Assembly (NCBI GenBank): GCA_001275005.1
Contig: JWZX01002639.1
Span: 1 to 52,363, forward strand
DNA from: Chrysochromulina tobinii
Taxonomy: Eukaryota; Haptophyta; Prymnesiales; Chrysochromulinaceae
Length of the DNA: 52,363 nt
Direction of reading: 5' to 3'
Under the pieces are notes generated by a model that saw only the letters and a program-made list of their open reading frames with translations, was not told the DNA's origin and ran no database searches. The translations under genes and the position numbers were made by a program. Below, one piece after another: positions 19,101 to 30,100 of the stretch. How positions within the stretch are numbered: the stretch's first letter is position 1; each line of letters opens with the position of its first letter.

Positions 19101-19222
19101 TCAGCGCGTCGTCGTGGTGGTCGATGTGGGCGGGCCGCTGGAAAAGCGCCCAAAGGCTTCGGATATTGCGCCATCGTGGTGCGCGCGTGACGCCCGTGGT
19201 GCGCCGGGAAGTGACATTATGA
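16193..19222 (+). CDS. 2-oxoglutarate/Fe(II) oxygenase - protein kinase - ZZ zinc-finger fusion
   Basis: Exons 16193-18148 and 18263-19222 encode 971 residues. Residues ~70-270 look like a 2OG-Fe(II) dioxygenase: HWD iron ligands H146 and D148, distal H226 in GRLLHGT, and RRITVLVNVW with R257/R258 for 2OG. A Pro/Ser linker (~380-410) leads to a protein kinase: Gly loop LGSGGF (455-460), K479 in VAIKV, catalytic HMDVKPAN (D577, N582), CPPELA (620-625), and DLWGAG (670-675) after the intron. The usual DFG is DTD (596-598), so metal binding may differ; it may be atypical or a pseudokinase. A 48-bp coding repeat follows. Next comes a ZZ finger with C853, C856, C867, C870, C876 and C879. Substrates are unknown. 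The single ORF plus one intron argues against a gene-model chimera. The GC-AG intron call rests on frame and domain continuity. Confidence 0.7.
18149..18262 (+). other. Intron of oxygenase-kinase gene (probable GC-AG), decamer-filled
   Basis: This 114-bp intron has donor GCGAGT and acceptor GCGCAG. The 13-bp GTGGCGCAGGCGA is present at both junctions. The interior is a degenerate array of CTGATGACCC decamers. Removing it joins kinase sequence AVAQ to AILREQ in frame and restores the DLWGAG segment. Confidence 0.7.
18450..18578 (+). repeat. 48-bp coding minisatellite
   Basis: About 2.7 nearly identical 48-bp units lie in frame, each encoding 16 residues of the pattern SSGPPSQLGHLHSWAR. They lie between kinase and ZZ domains. 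The identity at DNA level indicates recent expansion. Confidence 0.9.
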
Positions 19223-19308
19223 AGAAAAAGGAAATGACACGCATCTTTGAGAACAATCTCCTGAGCCCTAAGCTCATCAAATTCCGCATTACGTAGATTT
19301 TCCATCCG

Positions 19309-21581
19309 TTACAGCTGCCCGCCGTCTTCTTCGTTCCCCGCGTCTTTACCCGCGCGGGCGTCTTGGCCGACGGAGGTAGCATCCATCGCCCCGGCTTCTG
19401 GTCCACCCGCCCCGGCGGCGGCGAGCGGCGCCGCACGCTCGTTGAGCGACAGCTGGTGCCCGAGCTCGCTCGACTGCTTCGTCAGCTCTCGCAGGCACAT
19501 AGTCGCATACGTCGAGGGCGGAAGGGTGAACTCTAGACGGACCGCGGTGCGGGTGCCCTCGGGGTCGCCGAGCGGGTCGGGCTGGCTTCGCATGCGGGTG
19601 AGGTCCGTCGGCGCGAGCGGTGCCGTTGGGTCGCTGTACCGGAGGATGGACCACTCCAAGTGTAACGGTCTCTGCAGTAGCCGGCGATAGCTTCCAGGCA
19701 GTGCAAGCTCCTTGACACGATGGGCGAGCTTCTCGGCGCTCAGACCCCAGTGTGCGAGGACATCTTCATACACCTTGGCCACCGCATGGCGCGGCATAGC
19801 CACCTTGAAGCCGGGGAGTGGCAGCAGCACCTGTGGGGAAGAGGGTGGGGCGCCGTGGTGAGCACCTGCATGCAAGGCCATCGTCACGGATCGTCTCCTG
19901 TGGGGAGTGGCAGCAGCACCTCATGGACCGAGTACATGCCCGCCGCCGCCTCCTCTTCAGTCACCACGTGTACTGCCATCTCGGCGTTCCCCGAGCCCGC
20001 GTCTGCAATCATGTCCTCCATGCCTTCCTCAACGGACTCCTGCACGCTCTCGTCGAGGGCGGCGGCGGCGGCTTCGTCTGCGGCGTGGACGTCGAGGGCG
20101 CTCGCCGCGCCCTCGGTACCGGCACGGTCCTCAGTGGCACCCTCTGCCGTTGCGCCCGCGACGGCGCCATGCTCGCGAGCGGCCACCAAGTCGCCCGCGA
20201 CGGCGCGCGCGCAGCCGTACAAGCGCACCCGCTCGGAGGCGGCGTGATTGAAGACGAGCGACTGGAAGGCATGCAAGTACATGGAGCGCATCTGGCGCGG
20301 CAGATGCGAGAGCGCGCCGAGCGGGTTGGTGGCGCCATGCTTCTCCAGCCCCTCCAGCACCGAACGCTCGATGCGCATACGGTGCGGAAGCGCCTTTAAG
20401 ACGGCGCTCGGGTTTCGGCTCGATGCCCACAGTTGGCGAGCGTGGCGCTCGTCGTCGCGCTCACCAGGGCGCTCGGACATGATCAGATCGCACACCGTGT
20501 GGAAGTCGGAGCGGAGCAGCGCCGCGCCCATCATGTGCGTCCCCGCCTTTGGGTTGGTCCCAAAGCGCTGCAGCCCAAAATAGTTGACGAAACCGAGCGC
20601 CTTGAGCGCCGTGAGCGCGGCCTCGAGTTGTGGCGGCGCGCAGCCCTCCACGTCGCGCAGCACGACCGTGAACTGGTTGCCGCCGTGAGCGCCCAGCCGC
20701 AACGGCGACGGCTCATAGCGCAGGTCACCGACCACAATGGAGTCCCCAAATGGACGCTTCGCCATGAGCTTGGCGAGCTTCCATGGGTGCAGTTTGTGCA
20801 CGTTGACGCGCTGCGTGGTCACGCCACGTTTGTCCTTGGTGCCCGCGAAGAAGAAGTGGTTCTGGCCCACGCCCACGCCGCGCGCGATCCGCCCGATCGC
20901 ATCGCCAGAGTCGCGATTCTCCTTATATAAGGTGAAGCCGAGGTAGTGATTCGTTCCCGCCTCTGCTGGCCATTCGCTGCGTTCGTCGAGCTTACGACGC
21001 TTGCCGCCTCCGCCGCCGCCGCCGCCGCCGCCTCCGCCCTGAGGCTCCGGCTCGCGCGCCGCCTTCTGTGCGCCCTTGCGCGACATCAGGCGCACCGACT
21101 TGCCGCCGCCCTCGGCATCCACCGTGTCGCTCACCAGCGCTGGAAGCAGCTGCTTGATGAGACGGTGGACCAGCGTGCGATGCTCCTTGTCGTCGTCGCG
21201 AGGCAGCACGAGCTCGTCGGGCAGCACGGCCGGTGTGGAGGTAGCAGCAGCCGTCCCACCGGCACAGGCGACGCCGCCGCTGCCACCCCGGCCACCTCCT
21301 CCTCTGCCGTGGGCCGCAACCTCCTCGGCGGCCCTCTGCAACGCATAGGCGGTGCTCGCCGCTTCATCCCCGATGAGCTCAGCGAGCTGCCGATCGTTGG
21401 CATCGGACGAGGCCGTTGCGGCGGGTGGCGGCTCCTCGGGCAGCGAGGTGAGCCGCACTGGATTGCCGCTCATGTCGATTTCGTGAACGATGAAGTCGCT
21501 GAAGCGCTGCTTGGTGGCGGCTAAGAAGCCGTCTCCGGGAGTTGCGAATGCGATGATACCAACGGAAGCTTCGGTAGTCAT
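19309..21581 (-). CDS. PUS7: tRNA/mRNA pseudouridine synthase, PUS7/TruD family
   Basis: Exons are 21581-19920 and 19830-19309 on the minus strand (727 residues). The start is taken as ATG 21579-21581, because the following residues (MTTEASVGIIAF) lead straight into conserved sequence with RFSDFIVHEID. TruD signatures are clear: FAGTKDKRGVTTQ with catalytic D250, then GNQFTVVLR, VNYFGLQRFG, and near the C-terminus of exon 1 MRSMYLHAFQSLVFN. Exon 2 supplies the eukaryotic PUS7 end: VLLPLPGFKVAMPRH, LPGSYRRLL and FTLPPSTYATMCLRE. The enzyme isomerises uridine to pseudouridine in tRNAs and mRNAs. Insertions are lineage-specific: an Ala/Gly-rich stretch, a poly-Gly run followed by KRRK, and an acidic Ala-rich loop before the intron. 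The intron has a 20-bp junction repeat. Length is close to yeast and human PUS7. Confidence 0.93.
19831..19919 (-). other. Intron of PUS7 with duplicated junction
   Basis: This 89-bp phase-0 GT-AG intron (minus strand) is bounded by a 20-bp direct repeat starting AGGTGCTGCTGCC and ending ACTCCCC. One copy spans the donor and the other spans the acceptor. Without splicing the frame stops within a dozen codons. With splicing it runs into the PUS7 C-terminal segment. Confidence 0.9.
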
Positions 21582-22081
21582 CCGCCTGCACTGCACCACG
21601 CGCCACGCGCCTATGAGAGGGCGCGCGGCTGCGCGTCTGTATCGCAGCAGCAGCGTCGCAGCGGCACCCGGGTACGGGCCGTCGACCGACGCGTCGGCCA
21701 CGCGTCGCTCTTTCGATCTGTGAACGTTCACACGTATCACGAAAAAAAGACGAAAACGTAATGTTCGGTGTCCTTTAAATCTCAAACTCAACTTAAACTT
21801 AAGGCGCTTTGGGGTTCACACGCGCGCTCAGTGCACGGCACACACCGAGAGCGACCAGACAGAGAGACATGGATTTACACGCGCATGCATACCACCCTAC
21901 ACCACGACGTGCACACAAGCACCACCTACCTTCTACAAACACCACACGTTTCAGTATTACCATCGATGGAAGACCACTCTGGCAGAGGCGCGGCCCCCTC
22001 GCCACGTGAGTCGTTGCCGCAAGGCGTGGTGCTACGTACACTGGCAGAGGCACGGACCTCGGAAGGTTCAGATCGGGGGTC

Positions 22082-22117
22082 CGGGTGCCAGGAGGAGCTT
22101 TAGCTCGCAGGCACCCG
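22082..22117. repeat. Hairpin, 8-bp outer stem with inner 4-bp stem
   Basis: Outer arms are CGGGTGCC (22082-22089) and GGCACCCG (22110-22117). The inner arms GAGC (22095-22098) and GCTC (22103-22106) close a TTTA loop. It may be a structured RNA or a 3'-end element; no family was recognised. Confidence 0.5.
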
Positions 22118-22249
22118 CTGCGCTTATGTCGATGGCACCAACAGCGTCCCATGGCTCTCTTCTCGATTCTCCTCCGGTCGTCGCCCATCAAGAGCCTCCG
22201 CCCGGCTCGCAGCTCCGGGCAGCGAGCTAGATCGAGGCCGAACCCACCT

Positions 22250-22286
22250 TAGCATGCGGCCTAAGCCCATCTGAGACCGCATGCTA
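22250..22286. repeat. Inverted repeat, 10-bp arms and 17-nt loop
   Basis: TAGCATGCGG at 22250-22259 pairs with CCGCATGCTA at 22277-22286. It lies about 100-140 bp downstream of the HMG-like stop (minus strand), so it could sit in that gene's 3' UTR or at its 3' end. Confidence 0.6.
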
Positions 22287-22388
22287 GACTGCAGCCAGGA
22301 CTGCAGCCAGTGCGTCATTCACAGATAGGCAAGGCGGGAGGTTACTCAGTGGGCGATCCGGCGCCGTAGTGGGCGATCCGGCGTCCTC

Positions 22389-23606
22389 CTAGGCCTCCTC
22401 CTCCTCCTCCTCCTCCTCGTCGTCGTCGTCATCCTCTTCCTCCTCGACACCATCGGGTGCCAGCGGCGCAACCTCGGGCATCGGTGGAGCGGCAGCGGCC
22501 ACGTCGACGCCGACCAAGGACGCATCCATGTCGGTGGCCACAGGGGCGTCGACGCCGTTGGTAGTGGCCGGCATGACGCTCGGCATGATGCTCGCTGCCG
22601 AGGCGTCTGTGATGGCACTCTCGAGCTTGACGCGCTTCGCCCCCGCGGAGTCACCCTCCTCGTCCGCCGCCAGCTCCGACTTGGGCTCCGCGCCGTGACG
22701 GGCGCCCGCCTCGTCCTCCTCGCCCTCATCCTCCTCTCCGAGACCGAAGTCCTCAGCGCCCGCCTCGCCCGCCTCCTCGTCCTCGCCCGCAGCACCGACC
22801 CCCGTGGCGCCCGCCGCGCTGGCCGCGCCGGCCGCGCCGGACGGCCCCTTGAACAACTTGGAAGCCGGGTTCTGCTCGGCGTTGCCCCAATTGCGTGCGG
22901 CCTCGCGGAAGGCGTCCTTGTGCGAAAGCTCGGGCTGCACGACCTTGATGCGAGCGACCTCGGTCTTCATAAAGAGGTTGTACGCACTCGGTGCGCGCGG
23001 TGCGCGCATTGGATCGCGCTCCCCACGCCGCTTGCGCCCGCGCCCGCGCCCGCCGCGCCCGCCGCCGCGTGTCGGGTCGGCCCCATACTGCATCCCGCCC
23101 ATGCTGGGGGGCATGCCTGGCGGTCCGGCGCCCATCATGCGCGGATCGTGCCACTTCATCATGCGCGGGTCCACGAACTGCTGCTGCTGCTGTCTGGGCG
23201 GCATCATGTACTGCTGCTGCTGCATCATCTGCATCTGCGCCGGCGCGGGAGCCTGGTTTTGCACTGCGATCGACTGGTTCGGCACCGCGATCTGAAACTG
23301 GCTCCCGGGGCCGGCGCCCTGGGGCACGACGACCATGTACTGCTGGCCGGTCGGCGTCATCACCACCATCTGCTCTCCGACGCGCACGTTGGGCGGCACG
23401 TTCACCAGCATGAGCGTGACGCCGGGCATCTGCTGCTGCTGCTGCATCTGCTGCTGCATCTGGTGGTGCTGCTGCTGCTGAAGCTGCAGCAGCTGCTGCT
23501 GCTGCAGCTGCTGCAGCAGTTGCTGTTGCTGCTGCTGCTGCTCGGCGTACCCCGGCGGCATCTGCCCGGGCATCTGCGGGAAGCCCGGCGGCATGTTCGG
23601 TTGCAT
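22389..23606 (-). CDS. Gln-rich protein with HMG/YABBY-like domain and acidic tail
   Basis: This 405-residue protein starts at ATG 23604-23606, where a Met/Pro/Gln-rich head begins. Long CAG/CTG runs give poly-Gln in the first ~120 residues, with a conserved-looking block between (VTLMLVNVPPNVRVGEQMVV). A basic Gly/Arg patch (GGRGGRGRGRKRRG) leads into PRAPSAYNLFMKTEVARIKV and ELSHKDAFREAARNW. This segment strongly resembles the HMG-like helices of YABBY-type and related small HMG proteins. The C-terminus is acidic and ends in a Glu/Asp run. The layout (Gln-rich activation-like region, DNA-binding-like helices, acidic tail) suggests a chromatin or transcription protein in the nucleus, but this is inference. 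It is divergent from the Kelch-filamin-TTL gene. Confidence 0.7.
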   Translation of the reverse strand: MQPNMPPGFPQMPGQMPPGYAEQQQQQQQLLQQLQQQQLLQLQQQQHHQMQQQMQQQQQMPGVTLMLVNVPPNVRVGEQMVVMTPTGQQYMVVVPQGAGPGSQFQIAVPNQSIAVQNQAPAPAQMQMMQQQQYMMPPRQQQQQFVDPRMMKWHDPRMMGAGPPGMPPSMGGMQYGADPTRGGGRGGRGRGRKRRGERDPMRAPRAPSAYNLFMKTEVARIKVVQPELSHKDAFREAARNWGNAEQNPASKLFKGPSGAAGAASAAGATGVGAAGEDEEAGEAGAEDFGLGEEDEGEEDEAGARHGAEPKSELAADEEGDSAGAKRVKLESAITDASAASIMPSVMPATTNGVDAPVATDMDASLVGVDVAAAAPPMPEVAPLAPDGVEEEEDDDDDEEEEEEEEA

Positions 23607-24107
23607 CGTCCTGGGTGACAGGTTGAAGACTGGACAAATAGATGGCCTTTCTTGCGATCTACTGGTACGTGTCCGTTTCTGGATGCTCGCCCATGAGATT
23701 TGTGATAATTGATGAGTGCTACCGGTAACGGTTGTATTGCGTCGACACATGAGAATGCTCGCCAAATGCCCAAATTCTATGTAAGCTTCAATATGCACCA
23801 CGATTACCATGCGATTACACTGCGACCCCTGCAGCAGTCAGAAATTTCGCGGACCAGAAGTACGCTCTCCGCACTGACCACGAACTCCGCGCTTACATGT
23901 ACGGTATTGGGCATCGACCACACTCATGCACTCATTGGTGCCAGCCCAGCTTTACATTATACATTGTACCTTTTTCCGATACACGGCTGTATGTGTAGCA
24001 GGTTGTGGATGCCACCGTGCGCGCGCGCGCGCGCGTGCCCCTTGGCGCGTGCGCATTGTGGGGGGTTGGAGTTGCGCGTGTGTTTCACAGCGCCTGCACA
24101 GCTCACA
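23607..24107. promoter_or_regulatory. Divergent promoter region, HMG-like / Kelch-filamin-TTL genes
   Basis: 500 bp separate opposed start codons. ACCGGT lies at 23721-23726, inside the near-palindrome CTACCGGTAACGG, about 115 bp upstream of the HMG-like start. A (GC)n run lies at 24018-24036. No other feature stands out. Confidence 0.4.
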
Positions 24108-27100
24108 ATGGCGTTGGCGTCGGCGCGAGGGATGGGCGACCCGATCGCTGACCTTGCGCTCTTCACGGACAAGCGCCTTGTCGTGCTTGGCGGCTTCGGC
24201 GCGAGTAGCGGGCCGCACTCGCAGCAGTGGCGCTCCATTTGGGACGCGTGCAAGAATTACGGCGAGGGTGGCGACCCGGCCAAGGAGGAGCTTGAACGTT
24301 CCAAGGGCTGCAACTACTATTGCGGCGACTGTCACGCGTTGACCTTTGGTGCGCCCGCGGCGGCACTCTCCTCGGACGCCACCGCCACCGCGACCGCAGC
24401 CGAACCCGAGTGGGGCCGCATCGACTTTGGGTCTGAGGCGAGCCAGCTGCTCCAGCGCACGGGGCATACACTCACCTCGCTGCAGGCAGGCGGGCGGATG
24501 CTGCTCTTTGGTGGACGCAACTTGCAACGGATGAGCCGCTCGGGCGGTGGCGGCGCCGAGGCTGCGAATGCCGCTGCGAGTGCGGCTGCGAGTGCGGCTG
24601 CGAGTGCGGCTGCGGTGGCTGAAGGCAGCAGCAGCAGCAGCAGCAGGGGCGACCTGAGCGACCGGCCAAGCACGGCAGCATGTGCAGAATCGCGCGCAGC
24701 GTGGTGCAGCGCCATGGGCAGCGGCGGCGGAACGAGCGCGACGACGGGTGCGCCGACGCTCTCGACGCTGTGCACCAACGAGGCGTGGCTGCTCGAGGTA
24801 CGGCCCGATCATCATCCGCCTCGTTTGTGATTGCCACTAATTTCCACTGATTGCCTCCCTCATCAGGTACGGCCCGATCCGCATCCGCCTCAATTACGCG
24901 CGCTCGTCGCCTCCGGACCGGCGCCGAGCGCGCGCGCTCACCACAGCGCGACGCTCCTCGGCGACACGCTGTACGTGCTGGGGGGCACGGGGCCGCACGA
25001 GGCGGAGAGGCGCGACGTGCACGCCCTCCACCTGCCCAACATGCAATGGTACGTGCCTCACACCCTCGGTATGCCGCCGCCAGTGCTCACGCGCCACACG
25101 TCAACGGCCCTCAACGGAGCCCTCTTTGTCTTTGGAGGCTCGGTTCGTGGGCCGAGCGGCGCGGGCGGCCGGCCGGGCAAGCTGCGTTACTCGTCGCAGC
25201 TGCACACGCTCGCGCCCGCGACGTCGGCTGGAACGGCTGCATCGCTCCCCACGACGAGGGGCGCGGGCGAGAAGCACTTGCCGGTGGAGGGTGGAGACGC
25301 GCCACCGCTGCCGCAGCCGATACAGCAGCCGATACAGCAGCCGATGCAGCAGCCGATGCAGCAGCTGGCCGGCCGGCCGGCCACCGTACGCGCACAGTCC
25401 GCAAGGGCCCACAGCATGCACACGACCGTGGGGCACGCCGCCGCTTTGGGTGCGCCGCGCCCGGTCTCGGCACATTCGCATTCAGGGCGTGCGGCCGGTG
25501 CCGGCGGCGCGAACGGGACGAACGATCCCCTGGGCAGATTGCTCGTTTGGAAGGCGGTGGAGACGACGGGGCAACGACCCGCGCCGCGCGCCGAGCACGG
25601 CGCGGCGGCCTCGGCGGGGAAGCTCTTTGTGTTTGGCGGGCAGCGGCTGAGCAGCGCCAGGGGTAGTGCGGCGGGCGCAGGGGGCGCGGCGCGGCGCACT
25701 CCGCTCGCAGCAGCGGCCGGCGCTGCGGCGCCGACGGCGAGGGCGAGCCACGACTTATTTGTGCTGGACCCTGCGACGATGACATGGTCGCAGCTGGCGC
25801 GCACGCCGCCCTTGCGCCGCGAGGCGTGCGCGTTCGTCGCGCTCGGCGACCGTTTCCTCCTCGCCTTCGGCGGCTGGTGTGGGCTCTCGAAGGGCGAAGA
25901 GCCTTCCAAGACGGCGCCATGGTCAGACGCACTCCATGCGCTGCACCTGCCCACGCAGCAATGGTTCCAGATGAATGCGCCCGGGCTGCGCCCGTCGGCG
26001 CGCTATGGGCACGCGGCGGCCGTCGTGGACCCAGCCCCCACTGCGGCGCACTACTGCACACTCGCGGGCGAAGGACTGCAGAGCGCGAGCGCGGGCAATC
26101 TCGCGGGCTTCGAGATCACCGCATGTGACCAGCGGCGCATGCCCAAATGGGCAGGTGATGACCCCTGATGATCTCTGATGATCTCTGATGACCTCTGATG
26201 ACCTCTGATGACCTCTGATGACCTCTGATGGCCTCTGATGACCAATGATGACCTCTTTTGACGACTGATGACCACTGATGCCCCCCGATGACCACTGATC
26301 ACCACGGATGACTCGCCCAAATGGGCAGGAGGCGATAGCTTTAGGGTCACGCTCAAGGGGCTGGGCGGCGCGCTTGACGGCCTCGTGGTCGAGGGCGCCG
26401 TGAGAGATAACCTGGACGGCACCTACTCTGCTTCGTATGTGGCCATCAAGGCGGGGCGCTACCTGCTCAGCGTGTCCCTACTGCAAGAGGATGAGGGTGC
26501 ATGGGACATCTCCGAGGTTGCGGCTGCCGACGGGAGCAACGCCGAGGCTCGCTCGCGGGTGTCGCTGCCGGTCGGCCGGCCGTATACAATCGAGGTGCTC
26601 CCGGGCGCTCTGAGCGCATGCGGATTGCCTCTAATTGCATGCTGATTGCCTCCCTCATCAGGTGCTCCCGGGCGCTCCGTACGCTCTGAGCGCCACACTG
26701 CCCTCGTGCTGGGCCACTGCCAATGAACGCTTCGGGCCCATCGGGCTGCGGATCGTCGATGCACACAACAACCCGCTGCCGGGCCGTACGCTCGCGCCCA
26801 AGGTGGAGCTCCGCGCGATGGCGCCGCTGCGTGCCAATGGGACCGAGGCGCCCACGCCGGCGCCGCCCGTGTGCGAGCTCGACGAGTACACACCCGACGG
26901 GCAGCTGTGGCTCCGGCTGTGTGGGTCGGCGGCGCGCGTGACGCTCGTGCTGAGCGCGGCCTACCAGCCGCCGTACGAGCCTGCCAAGGTCGATCGGCAT
27001 CGCGCAGCGGCCATCGAGCTCGGGCTCGATGGCACCGGGGTGGTGACCGATAGTGCGCATGGCTCGTGTGCGCAGCAAGTGCAGCCTGCCGAGCTGCTGC

Positions 27101-30100
27101 TGCACCTGACGGGCGGCGCGCGCGCGCTCTGCGTCTCGGTTGGCTCTCGCGGCGCCGTGGCGGACCAAATCTATGGCCCACTGCGCGTGACGGCCGTCGA
27201 CGACGAAGGCAACGCCGTCGGGAGCCACGATGATGGCGGCCACTTTGAGCCGCTCGTAACGGTTCGCCGCATCGATGCCGGCGGCAACGCCAGCGGCAGC
27301 GCCGGCAGCAGCGCCGGCAGCAGCAGCAGCAGCAGCGATGGCATCGGAGGCGGGAGCGGTGGGAGCGACGTCCCGTCCGACGACGCACGCGTCGATGTCA
27401 CAGTGCAAAAGGTGGTGTGGCAGCAGGTTGGAGCAAGCCAGTGCCCCATTGCTCTCGTGTGGCTCACGCTTCGTGGACGCTCTGGCGAGGTGCACGTCGA
27501 GATCGCGGACGCCAAGGGGCGAGTCGCAAGGGGCGCGCGCGTGCCACTCTATTTGACTGGGCCACCCTACACGCTGCGTGTGAGCAACGATGTCGCGACC
27601 AGCGCGGCTGGGGATGAGCTCGGACCGATTCTCGTTCGTCTCGTCGACTCACGGGGCAAGCAGGTATGCGGCCTCCCGTTTGCACCCGTGGTGAGCCTCT
27701 CAGAGGAGCCACCGGCAGCCGCGACGACGACCTCCGCCGCTTTGGGCGTGGGCGGCAGCACGTTTTGTGAGTTGACGCGGCTGGAGTGGCAGCGGACGAG
27801 CGGGAACGCAGTCGCGCAAGCGGCGGCGCTGCATGTGCGGTTGCGAGGACGCGCGGGAGATGTCACGCTCTGGATCCACGACACGGCCTCGTACGCATGC
27901 GCGCCGGTGCCGCTTCGGCTGCAGCTGGTGGCTGGCCCGACGGTGCCGCAGTGCTGCCGTGTGCCGCCGCCCGCCGAGTGCACGGCGTCGCTCGTGGCGG
28001 GCGAGTGGCGGTCTGCCATCGTGCAGTGCGCTGACATGTACGGCAACGCGGCGCCGGCGGGGAGCGATCGAATTGAGCTCGCCGTCCATCAGCTTGGCGG
28101 CGATGGCGGCCGAGGAGGCGGTGCGAAGCTTGTAGCCTGTGCGAGCTCAATGGAAGAAGGCACCAAGGCAAGTGGCAGCGTTGGTGGCGCCGTCGCTGGC
28201 CATCGCCCCAGCCCCGACTCCGCTATGGTCCGCTGCGGCTGCATGTCGACGATGCCCGACGCTGGCGAGCCACCCGGTACAGCGCTCCATCTGGACGAGA
28301 CGCCCGGTGCGGTCGCGCCCAAGGTGCGAGTCGAGGTGCTGCCGGGCGGAGCGTATCGACTCGCTTGGCGACTGACGGCCGCCGCCCGCTACGCGCTCAG
28401 CATGCGCTGCAACGGCGTCGCCCTCTTCTCCACGAACAAGGGCGCTGTCACCATCTCAAAGGGCAGTGCAGAGGGGCCCTCACTGCTGCCCACCGCCCCG
28501 CCGTCGCTCGCCATGGCCCAAGCATTGGCGCTGCTGAATGGCCTCGCGCCGGCGGCGGCGGACGTTACGCCCCGTGGCGATGGCTTGCACGCCGTGGCGG
28601 CAATGGCGCCAGCGTCCACGCACCCCGACATGGTGGCGGAGTATTTGGCCATGGTTGTGACGCCTGCAGCGCCGCATGCTCTGCGCGTCTTGCTTCGCGG
28701 GGTCGGGGCGGGGGTCGGGGGGGCGGCTTCGGAGGTGTCCGAGGCGGCACTCCTCCTGAGCGGACTGCCACAGCCGCCTTCACACGCAACCTATGTGCCA
28801 GCCGACGCGACACCAATGGTCGAGGTTGAGGCCGGTCGAAGAGTAACGATTCAAGTGCAGCCCGTGGATGCTTTTGGCAACGCGCACACGGCGCCCTTGG
28901 CGCTATCGACCCCCTTCGAGCTGCGTCTGACGCGTCACGGCGGCCATTCGAGCGAGGGCGACGCCGTCCCCCTTCCCGAGCTGCTCCCTTTGGGTGAATC
29001 GTGGCGCCCGCTCCCCGCCGCCGAGGGCGGCGGCGCGATGCTTCGCCTCGCCATTGGCGGTGGCGCAGGCCCGATCCAACTGGGTGTGAGCGCGTCCATC
29101 CCGCCTTCACAGCCGCCTTCACAGCCGATCAAACAGGGTATGAGCGCCATGGTGAGCGCGTCCATCCCGACGGCGCCGTGCCGGGCGCCGTGCTCCGCAA
29201 GCGCAGGAGGGGCCGCGCTGTGGGATCATTTGATGGGCGCCGCGCCCTCGGCCACAGTTGACGAACCCTCGGCCAAAGTTGACGAACCCTCGGCCAGCTC
29301 CGCGACTGCATCGGCCGCGCCGTCGCTGCCCTTTGTTCCGGCAGACGAACCCAATTCGCTCTTACGGGGCTGCGCGCACCTATTGCTTGTGCCTGGTCGA
29401 CCTCATGCGCCCCTGTGCGAGCTCGAGGGCGACGGGGTGCACGGCGCCGTTGCGGGCGAGCGGGCGCGCCTTCGGCTGCGGCTGCGTGATGAGTGGGGCA
29501 ATCAGATCGGTCGGACGCGCACCGCGGCGCCCGATGCGCCCACCACGGCGCCCCAGCTCCTGATTGAGCTGATGAGCGAGGAGGCCTTGGGTGGCACTAC
29601 TGCTAGTTCAGCCACGGCCGAAGTATCCAAGCCTCGGCTGCAGGCGGACGGCTCCTATAGCATGCATTACACGGTGGTGCGCACTGGCACGTGCCGCGTG
29701 AGCGTGCTGCTCGGCACCAAGCACGTGCGCCACTCGCCGTCCCTCGTGCTCGTGCGCGCGGGCGCGCCGGTGTCCCTGAGACTTCGGGCGCCCTCGCACT
29801 CCCCCATCTGTGGGGAAATGTACGGGCCGATCGCTGTGTGGCCGGTGGATGCGTTTGGCAACGCGGTGCTCGCGACGCCCTTCGAGCCGCTCACCCTCGG
29901 CGCTGCTGACGGCGCCGACAAGGGCGCCGCCGACAAGGGCGCCGACAAGGGCGCCGACAGGGGCACCGAGCCGCCAGTAGCGCCCGCGGAGATCGTGCGT
30001 CTCGAGTGGAACTATGTGAGCACTCGTGGCGAGGTGGGCGCTCACGACGGCGCCCGGGCGGACGCTCACGACGGCGCCCAAGGGGGCGGCGGCGGCGGTT

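Larger units (their letters stand above)
21582..22388. other. Intergenic region with two inverted repeats
   Basis: About 800 bp lie between the PUS7 start and the stop of the HMG-like gene. It contains a hairpin at 22082-22117 (8-bp stem CGGGTGCC/GGCACCCG with an inner GAGC/GCTC), an inverted repeat TAGCATGCGG/CCGCATGCTA at 22250-22286, two GACTGCAGCCAG units just after it, and two GTGGGCGATCCGGCG copies (about 22349-22383). No gene is seen. Confidence 0.6.

Noticed and set aside
22000-22120. Possible tRNA from GGTTCAGATC at about 22065
   Set aside because: No matching T-arm stem, anticodon arm or acceptor pairing could be built around it.
18149-26328. C/D-box snoRNA arrays suggested by TGATGA and CTGA in the decamers
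   Set aside because: The 10-bp period leaves no guide region or terminal stem; the intronic context and junction repeats explain the sequence better.
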